From Epidermidibacterium keratini (GTDB taxonomy: Bacteria; Actinomycetota; Actinomycetes; Mycobacteriales; Antricoccaceae), in NCBI RefSeq assembly GCF_009834025.1, contig NZ_CP047156.1, positions 1,426,001 to 1,490,000 of the forward strand: a stretch of DNA of 64,000 nt, given 5' to 3'. Positions 8,288 through 16,606 of this stretch are shown piece by piece. Every line of letters begins with the position of its first letter. The stretch's first letter is position 1. The notes beneath the pieces were generated by a model. The model was not told the origin of the DNA and made no database searches. It saw only the letters and a list, made by a program, of their open reading frames with translations. The translations under genes and the position numbers were made by a program.

Positions 8288-9932
8288 CCACGATCCTGGC
8301 TGCCGAGAGCGGCGGGCACGAGACCCTGACCGCCGTACTCTTCATCTCCGTGTCATCTTGACCGTCGGCATCACGTTTTGGGCAAGCCGGCAAAACCGCA
8401 GCGCGGCCGACTACTACGCCGGCGGGCGGCAGTTCACCGGCACCCAAAACGGTCTCGCGGTCGCCGGCGACTACATGTCCGCTGCGTCGTTCCTGGGAAT
8501 CTCGGGCTTGATCGCCCTGAACGGGTACGACGGCTTCCTGTATTCGATCGGCTTCCTCGTGGCGTGGCTTGTCGCGTTGCTGCTCGTCGCAGAGCTGCTG
8601 CGCAACTCCGGACGCTTCACGATGGCCGACCAGCTGGCCTACCGGATGAACCAGCGCAAGGTCCGCGTCGCGGCAGCATCCTCGACCGTCGTCGTGTCGA
8701 TCTTCTACCTGCTCGCGCAGATGGTCGGTGCGGGTGCGCTCGTCACGCTGCTGCTTGGAGTCACCAGCGAGGCGGCGCAAGCCTGGGTCATCGTCGGCGT
8801 CGGCCTGCTGATGATCTTCTACGTCGTGGTCGGCGGCATGAAGGGCACCACGTGGGTGCAGATCGTGAAGGCCGTGCTGCTGATGGTCGGCACTGTGCTC
8901 ATTACGGTGCTGGTGCTCGCGAAGTTCAACTTCAACATCTCCGCGATGCTCGGGCAGGCGGTCGAGACGACCGGCAAGCCCAACTTCCTCGACCCAGGGC
9001 TCAAGTACGGCGTCTCGACAACATCGAAGATCGACTTTGTATCGCTGGGAATCGCGCTAGTGCTGGGGACCGCCGGGCTGCCGCACATCCTCATCCGCTT
9101 CTACACCGTCCCGACCGCCAAGACCGCGCGCAAGTCGGTGCTGTGGGCGATCGGGCTCATCGGCGCGTTTTATCTCATGACGCTTGTTCTGGGCTTCGGC
9201 GCCGCCGCGCTGCTGAACACCGGCCCGGACTCGGCCGTCGCGCTCAGTAGCGGCAACCTCGCCTCGCCACTGCTCGCACAGGAGGTCGGCGGTGGCGCCG
9301 GGACAATCGGCGGATCGATCCTGCTCGCGTTGATCTCGGCCGTCGCCTTCGCCACAATTCTCGCGGTCGTCGCAGGCCTGACTCTGACGTCGGCATCCTC
9401 GGTGGCGCACGACATCTACGCCAACGTGATTAAGCGCGGCAAGGCGACGGAGCGAGACGAGATCCGGGTGGCCCGGATCGCGGCGTTCGTCATCGGCGGC
9501 GTCGCGATCTTGCTCGCGATCCCCGCGCAGAAGCTCAACATCGCCTTCCTCGTAGCGCTCGCGTTCGCGGTCGCGGCCTCTGCCAACCTTCCATCGCTGA
9601 TCTACAACCTGTTCTGGAAGCGGTTCAACACCCGCGGCGCGCTGTGGAGCATCTATGGCGGCCTCATCTCGGCCGTGGTGTTGGTGTTCTTCTCCCCCGT
9701 CGTCTCCGGCAAGGTCACTCCCGACGGCAAGAGCGCCTCGCTTTTCCCGTTGGGCGTGGACTTCTCGTGGTTCCCGCTGGAGAACCCCGGCATCGTGTCG
9801 ATCCCGATCGGCTTCTTGATGGGCTATCTCGGCTCGATCAGCAAGCGCGACGCCGAGGCCGAGGCCAAGTACGCCGAGCTGGAGACCCGCGCGCTCACTG
9901 GTGCCGGGGCGGAGAAGGCGGTGTCGCACTAA
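8284..9932 (+). CDS. actP: ActP-like cation/acetate symporter, apparent -1 frameshift near codon 23
   Basis: Sodium:solute symporter family with about 12-13 transmembrane segments. The family signature region ITFWASRQNRSAADYYAGGR and AVAGDYMSAASFLGI is clear. Translation from ATG 8284, coupled by ATGA to DUF485, gives MTTILAAESGGHETLTAVLF and then hits TGA at about 8359. The symporter frame resumes directly after CTCCGTG at 8347-8352; one extra G there would join FISV to VILTVGITFW in frame. So either one base is deleted in this strain, inactivating the normal start, or the sequence has an error. A downstream TTG at 8358 or an internal start could still yield a protein lacking the first segment. 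An acs gene elsewhere in the window fits an acetate uptake role. Confidence 0.85.
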
Positions 9933-10001
9933 GCCGGTGCAGCCTGCCACCGCCACGGCCCTCACCACCGGGTTTGCGCACTCTCAGTTAGTCTCGACGG
10001 C

Positions 10002-10031
10002 GTGTATCCGCCGAGGCTTGGGCCGACATGA
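10002..10031 (+). other. Possible 9-codon leaderless leader ORF overlapping the next start
   Basis: TAGTCT at 9989-9994 is followed by 7 nt and GTG at 10002. The resulting nine-codon frame (VYPPRLGPT) ends in TGA at 10029-10031, overlapping the ATG of the next gene as ATGA. This layout would feed ribosomes into the downstream operon by coupling. It may be chance. Confidence 0.3.
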
Positions 10032-10339
10032 GTGCGTGGATCGTCTGGACCGTGGCGATTGCGATGTTGGTGCTTGCCGGGTTCATCGCCGCCACCCGCT
10101 CACGCGCTGCGGCACGCACCCGCGAACTCGCTTCGGAGATGGCTCGTGCCCGACGCGCCATCGCGCTCGCCGAGGCATCACGCGATACCTATCCCGGCCA
10201 GCTCGCCAAGGCCGACGTACTCCTCGACCAGGCGACCGGCCTGCTGTCAGGCAACGATGACCCGGCGACGGCCATTCGAGCTCGAGAGCTTGCCGAACAG
10301 GCGGACGAGCTCTGGCGGGTCACCGGGAGCGACACGTGA
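10028..10339 (+). CDS. Small bitopic membrane protein with helical cytoplasmic tail, unknown
   Basis: The 103-residue protein has one N-terminal transmembrane helix (residues about 4-22, IVWTVAIAMLVLAGFIAA). A highly charged helical region follows, RARRAIALAEASRDTYPGQL, with Ala-rich heptads that could pair with the tails of the next two proteins. No family is recognised. It is the first of three unknown membrane genes joined stop-to-start (GTGA at 10336) that end in mftE. No usual ribosome site precedes it. Confidence 0.7.
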   Translation: MSAWIVWTVAIAMLVLAGFIAATRSRAAARTRELASEMARARRAIALAEASRDTYPGQLAKADVLLDQATGLLSGNDDPATAIRARELAEQADELWRVTGSDT

Positions 10340-11682
10340 GCACCACGCCCCGGCCACGATCCTCGGTGACCCGCAGCGTCCTGCAGTGGAGCGCCGTCGT
10401 ACTGCTCGTCATCACATCGCTGATATTCCTGGCAAACCAGGCACAAAGGCCAGACGTGACCTACGGCGCCGGCCCCGAGGCCCCGGCCCTGGAGGCCTCC
10501 GCACAGCAGCCACTACCGACCTACGCCGAGATTGAGCAGCAGTACGGCGACCAACAGATCGTCCGGTTGCCGGGGGCGGTCGCGACCGTCGACGAGCAGC
10601 TCGTTACTCAGTGGCTCGAGACGGCCGGGGCCAGCCGGGTGCTCCTGCTTCCGCCGCTGTCGCCGGACGCTCCCCGGGGAGAAACCTACGACGCCCCGCG
10701 CGATGTCGTCGTGGTGACCGGCACGATGGCAACCTTCCAGTCGCTGGGCACATCGTCGAGCACCACGGCGGAGTTCCAGCGCAAGTTTGCATTGGGCGAT
10801 GTCACCGCTGACGTGGTCGCGTTGCTTGCAAATGCCGTCGACGAGCAAGCGCCCGAGACCGAGCCGGCTCCAACTCGTGAGCCCACCGCGGAGGAGCTCA
10901 GCGCGGTGGTTGCCGATCTCAGCGACGACGGTATGGCGTTCGTCGGCGGCGCCGAACCGTTTGAGCGGCCTGAGGCCGAGCCGTTCGAGTCCGAGCCGCT
11001 GATCGTCGTCGCGCCGTACCCCGCACCCGGAGAGCCCATCGTCGACTACGCCGCTGCCGTCGGTGAGGCGTTCCCCGATCGCGTCGTGGTGACCATGACC
11101 GGTCTGTGGGTCGACTATGCCGGCGAGGAGATCGACGACGCCGCACCCGCGATCGCCGCGAGCTTCTACGGACGGACCGAAGAACGACTCAGCAGCTATG
11201 GTTACCCCCAGCAGAACGTGCTCGCGGCAAACCTCGCCACGGCCGAGCAGTTCCGAGCCGGTGGCATGTTTGATCGCGAGATTCCATATGTACCAGCCGA
11301 TCCGCTGTATCTGACACTTCCGGTCCTGCCCTGGCTGTGTGCCGGGTTGGCCGTCGTGGCCCTTGGCGCGACCTTGATTCCGGGGCGGCGACCGGACGGA
11401 GTCGAACTGACACTGTCGCCCGAAGCGGCCGCCCGCTTTGCCGTCTTGAGTGATCTGGCTGTCGAGGTCAGCCCGCACGTCACCGACGAGGCGCGACCGC
11501 CCTATGTCCGCGGCTCGAGAGCGCTCGTTGAGGCCCGCGACGCGTTGGCCGACCCCACCACGACCGCCGAGGACGTCGACGTGCTCCTTGACCGAGTCGA
11601 TGAGGAGCTGACCTCGGTGGCTGACGCGATCGACGATCCCGCGTGGTCACCAGCCGAGTTCGGCAAGGATAGGGAACTCTGA
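10336..11682 (+). CDS. Two-TM membrane protein with large extracytoplasmic domain, unknown
   Basis: The 448-residue protein starts with GTG overlapping the previous stop. Helix 1 is at about residues 18-37 (LQWSAVVLLVITSLIFLA). Then comes an outside domain of about 290 residues, rich in Glu/Pro, with alternating beta/alpha-like stretches (ASRVLLLPPLS, RDVVVVTGTMA, EPLIVVAPYP, PDRVVVTMTGLWVDY). Helix 2 is at about 333-352, and the cytoplasmic tail of about 100 residues is helical (ALADPTTTAEDVDVLLDRVD). The domain resembles the general TPM/ectodomain style but I cannot assign it. Same architecture as the next gene, so the two may form a complex. Confidence 0.7.
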   Translation: MSTTPRPRSSVTRSVLQWSAVVLLVITSLIFLANQAQRPDVTYGAGPEAPALEASAQQPLPTYAEIEQQYGDQQIVRLPGAVATVDEQLVTQWLETAGASRVLLLPPLSPDAPRGETYDAPRDVVVVTGTMATFQSLGTSSSTTAEFQRKFALGDVTADVVALLANAVDEQAPETEPAPTREPTAEELSAVVADLSDDGMAFVGGAEPFERPEAEPFESEPLIVVAPYPAPGEPIVDYAAAVGEAFPDRVVVTMTGLWVDYAGEEIDDAAPAIAASFYGRTEERLSSYGYPQQNVLAANLATAEQFRAGGMFDREIPYVPADPLYLTLPVLPWLCAGLAVVALGATLIPGRRPDGVELTLSPEAAARFAVLSDLAVEVSPHVTDEARPPYVRGSRALVEARDALADPTTTAEDVDVLLDRVDEELTSVADAIDDPAWSPAEFGKDREL

Positions 11683-12611
11683 TGGCGGCACAGCGGGGCG
11701 GACGCCGCGGACTCAGCGAGATCGCCTTGTTGGTCGTCTGCCTGGTCCTCGGCGGAGTGGCGTTGTGGGGCGCCGGCGTACTCGACAGCGCCATCGCGCG
11801 CGAAGTCCGCGTCAGCAATGCGTACGTCGAAGACGGCGTCGAGATCGACGAAGCCGAGGCAGAGCAGATCATCGGCAACCGCAACCTCGTGGTGATCTAT
11901 CTCGACGGTGAGCTCGGTTCACGCGGCAGCGATGTCTGCGACGCGGTCAGCAGTGCGGCCGCCGGGTCGTTCGTGGCGATCGTCGACGAACAGATGCGGA
12001 TGTATGGCTGCTCGTTGATGCCCGGCGAGGATGAGAGCGACGAGTTCGGCAAGGGCTACGTCGCCGAGACGACGATGAGAACGGGGATCCGTTCGGTCGC
12101 TGATGATCCGATCCAGGCGACGCGCGTGTTGGCGAGCAACTTTGACGGGCTCGTGCGCGCCGGCATCGCACCAGAAAGTGCCCGCGAGATCACCGTGCCC
12201 TACTCGCGCTATCTGATCGCCGGAATCGCTCTCGGCACCGTCGTTATCGGCGCCCTGCTGGTCTACCTCCGCGGGCGGGTGCTGGGCCACCGCCGCGCCG
12301 ACCAGGTGGAGGGCGACATCGCAGACCGTGGACTCATCGCGCAGCGCGACGCGGCTCTCGCCGCGACCGGCGTACGCCTATTGGAGCTGGACGCCACGCT
12401 GCAAGACGCCTTCGCCACGCCGGAGGAAGACCGCTTGATCAGCGAACGCCTGCACATCGGCTCCTACGAGCGCATGACGAAGGAGTACGTCGAGCTCAAC
12501 GCGGAGGCGGCCGGCGACGAACCTTCCGGCGGCATCGACGACCAGCTTGATCGGATCGAGGCCATCAACGAGGAAGCGACGCGAGTGCTCACGCAACGGA
12601 AGTACTCGTGA
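11682..12611 (+). CDS. Two-TM membrane protein with extracytoplasmic domain, unknown
   Basis: The 309-residue protein starts at ATG 11682, sharing a base with the previous stop (TGATG). Helix 1 is at residues about 12-33 (EIALLVVCLVLGGVALWGAGVL). The outside domain (34-178) holds NRNLVVIYLDGELGSRGSDVC and two cysteines near MYGCSLMPGED, possibly disulfide linked. Helix 2 spans about 181-201, followed by a helical cytoplasmic tail. No family recognised. Its stop overlaps the GTG of mftE (GTGA), so the creatininase-like enzyme and this membrane module are translated together. Confidence 0.7.
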   Translation: MAAQRGGRRGLSEIALLVVCLVLGGVALWGAGVLDSAIAREVRVSNAYVEDGVEIDEAEAEQIIGNRNLVVIYLDGELGSRGSDVCDAVSSAAAGSFVAIVDEQMRMYGCSLMPGEDESDEFGKGYVAETTMRTGIRSVADDPIQATRVLASNFDGLVRAGIAPESAREITVPYSRYLIAGIALGTVVIGALLVYLRGRVLGHRRADQVEGDIADRGLIAQRDAALAATGVRLLELDATLQDAFATPEEDRLISERLHIGSYERMTKEYVELNAEAAGDEPSGGIDDQLDRIEAINEEATRVLTQRKYS

Positions 12612-13279
12612 CCGGTGATCGTCCGCCCCTGCACGAGGCGGTCTGGCCGGAGGTCAGCGCTGGCGGGACGCTCGTCGTACCTCTAGGTGCGACCGAGCAG
12701 CATGGACCACACCTGCCGCTCGGCACCGACACGATCATCGCCGAGTCGGTAGCGGGCGAGCTGGTGCGGCGGGTGGCGGATGCCCATCTGGCCCCGTCGA
12801 TTGCGATCGGTGCGAGCGGTGAGCATGCGGGATTCGCTGGCACGCTGTCGATCGGCACCGACGCCGTGTACGCCGTACTGCTTGAGTTAGTGCGCCACAG
12901 TGTGCCGCCGTGGGACCGCGTGATGGTCGTCAACGGGCATGGCGGCAACGCGACTGCCCTTGCCCGGCTGGCCGACACGTGTGCGTATGAGAAACGGCCG
13001 GTTGTCGTGCGGCACTGTCATGTCCCCGGCGGTGATGCGCACGCCGGTCGCACGGAGACATCGCTGCTGCTGCATCTTCGTCCAGAGCTGGTGAGGTTGG
13101 ACCGCGCGGAGCCAGGAAACCCTGCCCCCGTTGAGAAGTTGCTGGGTCAGCTGCGCGAAGGTGGAGTGCGGTCGGTGTCGCCGAACGGCGTACTCGGCGA
13201 CCCCACCGGCGCCTCCGCTGCCGAAGGCGCCGAGCTCTTCAAAGCGCTCGTCGCCGACGCGCTCGCCACCTACGGCTGA
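12608..13279 (+). CDS. mftE: Creatininase-family peptidase MftE
   Basis: The 223-residue protein belongs to the creatininase family. The metal-binding motifs are visible: PLGATEQHGPHLPLGTDT (Glu, His and Asp ligands near residues 30-45), SGEHAGFAGTLSIGTD, VVNGHGGNA and the C-terminal acidic HAGRTETS. MftE cleaves the C-terminal two residues off modified MftA in mycofactocin biosynthesis. The wording is closer to MftE than to creatininase proper. It lies 8 kb from mftABC, in an operon with three unknown membrane proteins; the start is GTG overlapping the previous stop. Confidence 0.88.
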   Translation: MTGDRPPLHEAVWPEVSAGGTLVVPLGATEQHGPHLPLGTDTIIAESVAGELVRRVADAHLAPSIAIGASGEHAGFAGTLSIGTDAVYAVLLELVRHSVPPWDRVMVVNGHGGNATALARLADTCAYEKRPVVVRHCHVPGGDAHAGRTETSLLLHLRPELVRLDRAEPGNPAPVEKLLGQLREGGVRSVSPNGVLGDPTGASAAEGAELFKALVADALATYG

Positions 13280-13298
13280 GCATGACTGCCCGTGCGGA

Positions 13299-13386
13299 GG
13301 TCTCGACAGCCGCTCGGTCGCTAACGCTCCCTCGCTGCTCGACCACCGATACTCACCTGCTAGCGCGAACGCTGTCCGTCGAGACC
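13299..13386. repeat. Dispersed intergenic repeat, GGTCTCGAC...GTCGAGACC element
   Basis: The 88-bp element begins GGTCTCGAC and ends GTCGAGACC. Its inner part, CGGTCGCTAACGCTCCCTCG then CTGCTCGACCACCG, is closely related to the 83-bp tandem units at 50740-51044 and to partial copies at 21898-21991 and 57915-57965. It fills the gap between the convergent mftE and VWA genes. Confidence 0.75.
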
Positions 13387-13399
13387 CCGAAACCCGTGC

Positions 13400-14245
13400 C
13401 TAGGCGAGGAGCTCCATGAGGAGGGCGGGGGCCGCGCTGGGGCCGCTCAGAGCAGCCCACTTGCCGCCGGCGACCTGAGCCAGCTTCTCCGCGGCACTCA
13501 CGTCGTCATCGGGGGTGAGGATCACCAGCTCATCGACCGTCGAAGCCGCGGGCACCGGATCGACGTCGTCGGTCTCGCGGCAGTCCGACAGCAACACCAC
13601 CACACGCCGTTGAGCGCGCGCGCCGGCGAGCTGGTCGACCGCGGCCTTCAGGCCACCGGCCAGCCCCGTGACGCCGTGTCCACGCAGAGCGAGTACGTCG
13701 TTGATCACCTCGCCAGCAGTACGCCGACCGTCGATCGGGCGAATAATCTCAGCCTCACGGGCAAACTTGACGATTGCGTACTCCCCCGGCGCGCGCCACG
13801 CGCACGCAGCGGCGGTGATCGCCGACGACGTCAACCGGTCGCCGCTCATCGACCCGGACGTGTCCAGCAGCAGACAGATCGCGAGCTCGGACTTCGCCCA
13901 GTCCCGCGCCCAGATCTCCTCCAGCGATGGTTCGCGGCCGGCCGCGTGCGCCTCGGTGATCGCCTCGAACGACGAGTCGATATCGATGTCGCCGCCGCGG
14001 TCGGCCGGAATCCGCCGCATCCGCGCGGATCCTCGTGAGCCGGGCTGACCGACCCGCGCTCGGTCGAGCACGATCCGGGCAGCGAGCTCCTTCGCGCGCG
14101 CCCGCAGCTTCTCATCGGTCGCGCGCACCATGTCGCCGAGCAACGCCATCATCTCGTCGGGCGAGACCTTCATCGCCTCGTCCATCGCCGCTTCGTCGAT
14201 CTCACCGACCTCAGGCGAGATCTGCGCAAACAGCGGGTTGTTCAT
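13400..14245 (-). CDS. VWA (von Willebrand factor A) domain protein paired with MoxR ATPase
   Basis: The 281-residue protein has the MIDAS motif LLDTSGSMSG (about residue 132), followed by the downstream metal-ligand region RGHGVTGLAGGLKAA and VVVLLSDCRETDDV. The N-terminal half begins NNPLFAQISPEVGEIDE, typical of actinobacterial VWA proteins co-occurring with MoxR. ATG 14245 is the only standard start; an open Pro/Gly-rich extension upstream has no ATG/GTG/TTG, though CTG 14248 cannot be excluded. It is downstream of moxR in the same direction, and the pair probably acts as a metal-insertion or folding chaperone for an unidentified target. Confidence 0.88.
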   Translation of the reverse strand: MNNPLFAQISPEVGEIDEAAMDEAMKVSPDEMMALLGDMVRATDEKLRARAKELAARIVLDRARVGQPGSRGSARMRRIPADRGGDIDIDSSFEAITEAHAAGREPSLEEIWARDWAKSELAICLLLDTSGSMSGDRLTSSAITAAACAWRAPGEYAIVKFAREAEIIRPIDGRRTAGEVINDVLALRGHGVTGLAGGLKAAVDQLAGARAQRRVVVLLSDCRETDDVDPVPAASTVDELVILTPDDDVSAAEKLAQVAGGKWAALSGPSAAPALLMELLA

Positions 14246-14337
14246 CAGCTCGTTGCGGCTCTTAGTGCGGTTCTTCGGACCCGACTGGCCTCCCCCGGGC
14301 GGCGGTGGCGCCGCGTCCTGGGGCTGGTCAGCCGGGT

Positions 14338-15231
14338 CTACGCTTCCCCCGAGTCATCGTCGTCCTTCGGCGGCTGGCCGAACACGCCGATGTAGAGCTC
14401 GCGCACGATCTCCTCCGGCGTACGCGTCGACGACTCGTGCAGCCGCACCCGGCCTGACAGCGCCACGGTCGCCGCGTCCAAGCCCAGATGCCAGTCGTCA
14501 ACAGGGACGCCGCGACCGTCGGCGAGCGTTCCGGCGAGTTTGATCATGTCGATGACGCCGCGCACCGACGATCCGACGCGTACGTCGGGGTGGTTGCGAC
14601 TCGAGCGGATCAGCTCGACGACCTTGGCGCGCCACTGCTCGGGCACCTGCGGTGCGCGCAGCTGGGCGATGGCATCCTCGGCGTCCGGGCTCTGGTAGCC
14701 CATCGCGATCCGGCACGTGCGGTCGTAGATCGCACCGGAGATCCGCGCCGTACCCACCGAGTCGTAGGGGTTCATCGCCGCGACGAACTTGAAGCCGGGT
14801 GCCGCCCGCACCGATCCCAGTCGCGGCACATGCACCTCGCCCTCGGACATCGAGGTGAGCAGCACGTTGAGCGTCTCCTCCGGCACGCGGTTGAGCTCCT
14901 CGATGTAGAGCAGCCCGCCGGTGCGCATCGCCTCGATCAGCGGACCGTCGACGTACACCTCCGGGACGTAGCCGCGCGAGAGCACCTGCGCCGGGTCGAA
15001 ATGCCCGACGAGGCGGCTCGGGGTGAGCTCTGCGTTGCCCTCGACGAAGATGAACGGCACGTGCTCGCGGGCCGCGACGGCCCGCAGCAGGGTGCTCTTG
15101 CCGGTGCCCGGCGGTCCTTCGAGCACGATGTGTGCGCCTGCGTGCAGCGCAGCGAGCAGGAGCTCAACCTCCCGCTCGCGGCCAACAACCTCCCCCTCGA
15201 GATCGGTGGCCTGGACAGCTGCCTGCGCCAT
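14338..15231 (-). CDS. MoxR-family AAA+ ATPase
   Basis: The 297-residue protein has Walker A GPPGTGKSTL (about residues 40-49), Walker B LLYIEELNRVP (about 107-117) and sensor 1 FVAAMNPYDS. It is a short MoxR-type ATPase. The start ATG 15231 has GAGGAGGAACG directly upstream. The VWA gene begins about 90 bp beyond its stop, so they form an operon. MoxR/VWA pairs assemble or activate metalloenzymes; nearest candidates here are the mycofactocin dehydrogenase and the membrane module across the convergent gap, but this is inference. Confidence 0.9.
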   Translation of the reverse strand: MAQAAVQATDLEGEVVGREREVELLLAALHAGAHIVLEGPPGTGKSTLLRAVAAREHVPFIFVEGNAELTPSRLVGHFDPAQVLSRGYVPEVYVDGPLIEAMRTGGLLYIEELNRVPEETLNVLLTSMSEGEVHVPRLGSVRAAPGFKFVAAMNPYDSVGTARISGAIYDRTCRIAMGYQSPDAEDAIAQLRAPQVPEQWRAKVVELIRSSRNHPDVRVGSSVRGVIDMIKLAGTLADGRGVPVDDWHLGLDAATVALSGRVRLHESSTRTPEEIVRELYIGVFGQPPKDDDDSGEA

Positions 15232-15288
15232 CGTTCCTCCTCGCGATTTCTCTCAGCTATATCAGCGATGTTATGTGGTCTGAAAAGC

Positions 15289-15322
15289 GCAGCCACCGCA
15301 CGGCGTACCGCGCGGTGGCTGC
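15289..15322 (-). terminator. Hairpin terminator of the alcohol dehydrogenase gene
   Basis: GCAGCCACCGC (15289-15299) pairs perfectly with GCGGTGGCTGC (15312-15322), with a 12-nt loop, 17 bp past the dehydrogenase stop on the leftward strand. Confidence 0.7.
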
Positions 15323-15338
15323 ACCGGTGGGGTGACGG

Positions 15339-16457
15339 TCAGTGCTCGTGAATCAGCACGCCGCGCACGTTCTTGCCTTCCTCAAGGTCGTCGTAGCCCT
15401 CGTTGACCTCGTCGATCGTGTAGGTCCGGGTGATGAGCTCGTCGAGCTTGATGTCGCCGTTCTGGTAGAGCCCGATGATCTTCGGGATATCGGTGGTCGG
15501 GTTGCAGTCGCCGAAGAGGGACCCCTGAACGGTCTTGCGGAAGAGCGTCAGCAGCGAGGCCGGCAGCTTGACATTGTCGAGGTCGAGCTTGTTCAGGCCG
15601 GTGATGACGACCTTGCTGCCCTTGCCGATCGTGTGGAACGCGGTGGTGATCTGCGGCTCCTCGACCAGGCCGGTGGTGATGATGACCGAGTCGGCCATCT
15701 GCCCACGCGAAACCTCGGTGACGCGCTCCATCGCCTCCTCGGCGGTAGCAAACGCCTCGGTCGCGCCGAGCTCCAGCGCCTTCTCGCGCTTGTTTTCCAG
15801 CGGGTCGACCGCGATCAGGTGCTTGGCCCCGGCGTACCGCGCGCCCTGCACGGCGTTGGCGCCGATGCCGCCCACGCCGTACACCACCACGACGTCGCCG
15901 GGCTTGACGTCAGCGGTGTTGACCGCGGAGCCGAAGCCGGTGGGTACGCCGCAGCCGACCAGGACGGCCTTGTCGAGGGGTACGTCGGGGTCGACCTTGA
16001 CGCACGAGGCCTGGTGGATGACGCCGTACTGGCTGAAGGTGCCGATCATGCACATCGCGCCGACCTTCTCGCCCTTGCTGTTGGAGATCGGCCAGCGGTC
16101 TCCGGGCAGGCCGCCCTCGAGGATGCCCGCGCCCATGTCGCAGATCGACTGCTGGCCGTTGGCGCAGTAGCGACAGACGCCGCAGTTGGGGATAAACGAG
16201 CACACGACCTGATCGCCCGGCGCGACACGGGTGACACCGGGGCCGACCTTCTCCACGACGCCGGCGCCCTCGTGCCCGAGGACCATCGGCAGGCGGGCCT
16301 CCATGTCACCGTTCTTGATGTGCAGGTCGGAGTGGCACAGCCCCGCGTGCGTGTAGCGGATCAGCACCTCGCCGTCCTGCAGGTTGTCGTCGAGCTCGAG
16401 CTCTTCGATGACGATCGGCTGGCCGGTTTCGTAGACGACTGCTGCCTTGGTCTTCAT
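15339..16457 (-). CDS. NDMA-dependent (mycofactocin-associated) zinc alcohol dehydrogenase
   Basis: The 372-residue medium-chain dehydrogenase has catalytic zinc ligands in AGLCHSDLH and GHEGAGVV. The structural zinc lobe is CGVCRYCANGQQSIC, and the nucleotide loop is GVGGIGANAVQG. The long insert ILEGGLPGDRWPISNSKG is characteristic of the NDMA-dependent alcohol dehydrogenases whose tightly bound NAD(H) is recycled through mycofactocin instead of by exchange. The mftABC/R and mftE genes within 12 kb support that reading. It is monocistronic with its own terminator; a perfect palindrome lies at 16523-16541, 66 bp upstream. Confidence 0.9.
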   Translation of the reverse strand: MKTKAAVVYETGQPIVIEELELDDNLQDGEVLIRYTHAGLCHSDLHIKNGDMEARLPMVLGHEGAGVVEKVGPGVTRVAPGDQVVCSFIPNCGVCRYCANGQQSICDMGAGILEGGLPGDRWPISNSKGEKVGAMCMIGTFSQYGVIHQASCVKVDPDVPLDKAVLVGCGVPTGFGSAVNTADVKPGDVVVVYGVGGIGANAVQGARYAGAKHLIAVDPLENKREKALELGATEAFATAEEAMERVTEVSRGQMADSVIITTGLVEEPQITTAFHTIGKGSKVVITGLNKLDLDNVKLPASLLTLFRKTVQGSLFGDCNPTTDIPKIIGLYQNGDIKLDELITRTYTIDEVNEGYDDLEEGKNVRGVLIHEH

Positions 16458-16522
16458 ACCTGCAACTCCTCGGGTCGTTTCGGCACGCGCAAGACTCTGG
16501 ACGCGTCGCCAGAGATGGGGAC

Positions 16523-16541
16523 CATCCGCCGTTGGCGGATG
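16523..16541. promoter_or_regulatory. CATCCGCC-GTT-GGCGGATG palindrome upstream of alcohol dehydrogenase
   Basis: Perfect 8-bp arms with a 3-nt centre lie between the 3' end of the Fic-like gene and the start of the dehydrogenase, both leftward. It could terminate the former or act as an operator for the latter. The short 3-nt loop and lack of a T-tract lean slightly to an operator. Confidence 0.45.
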
Positions 16542-16606
16542 TGACTCACGCCTCTTTCTACCCGATGTTCTACGTGGTGGCTACCCGCTTTGAGACGCCT
16601 GTCGAC

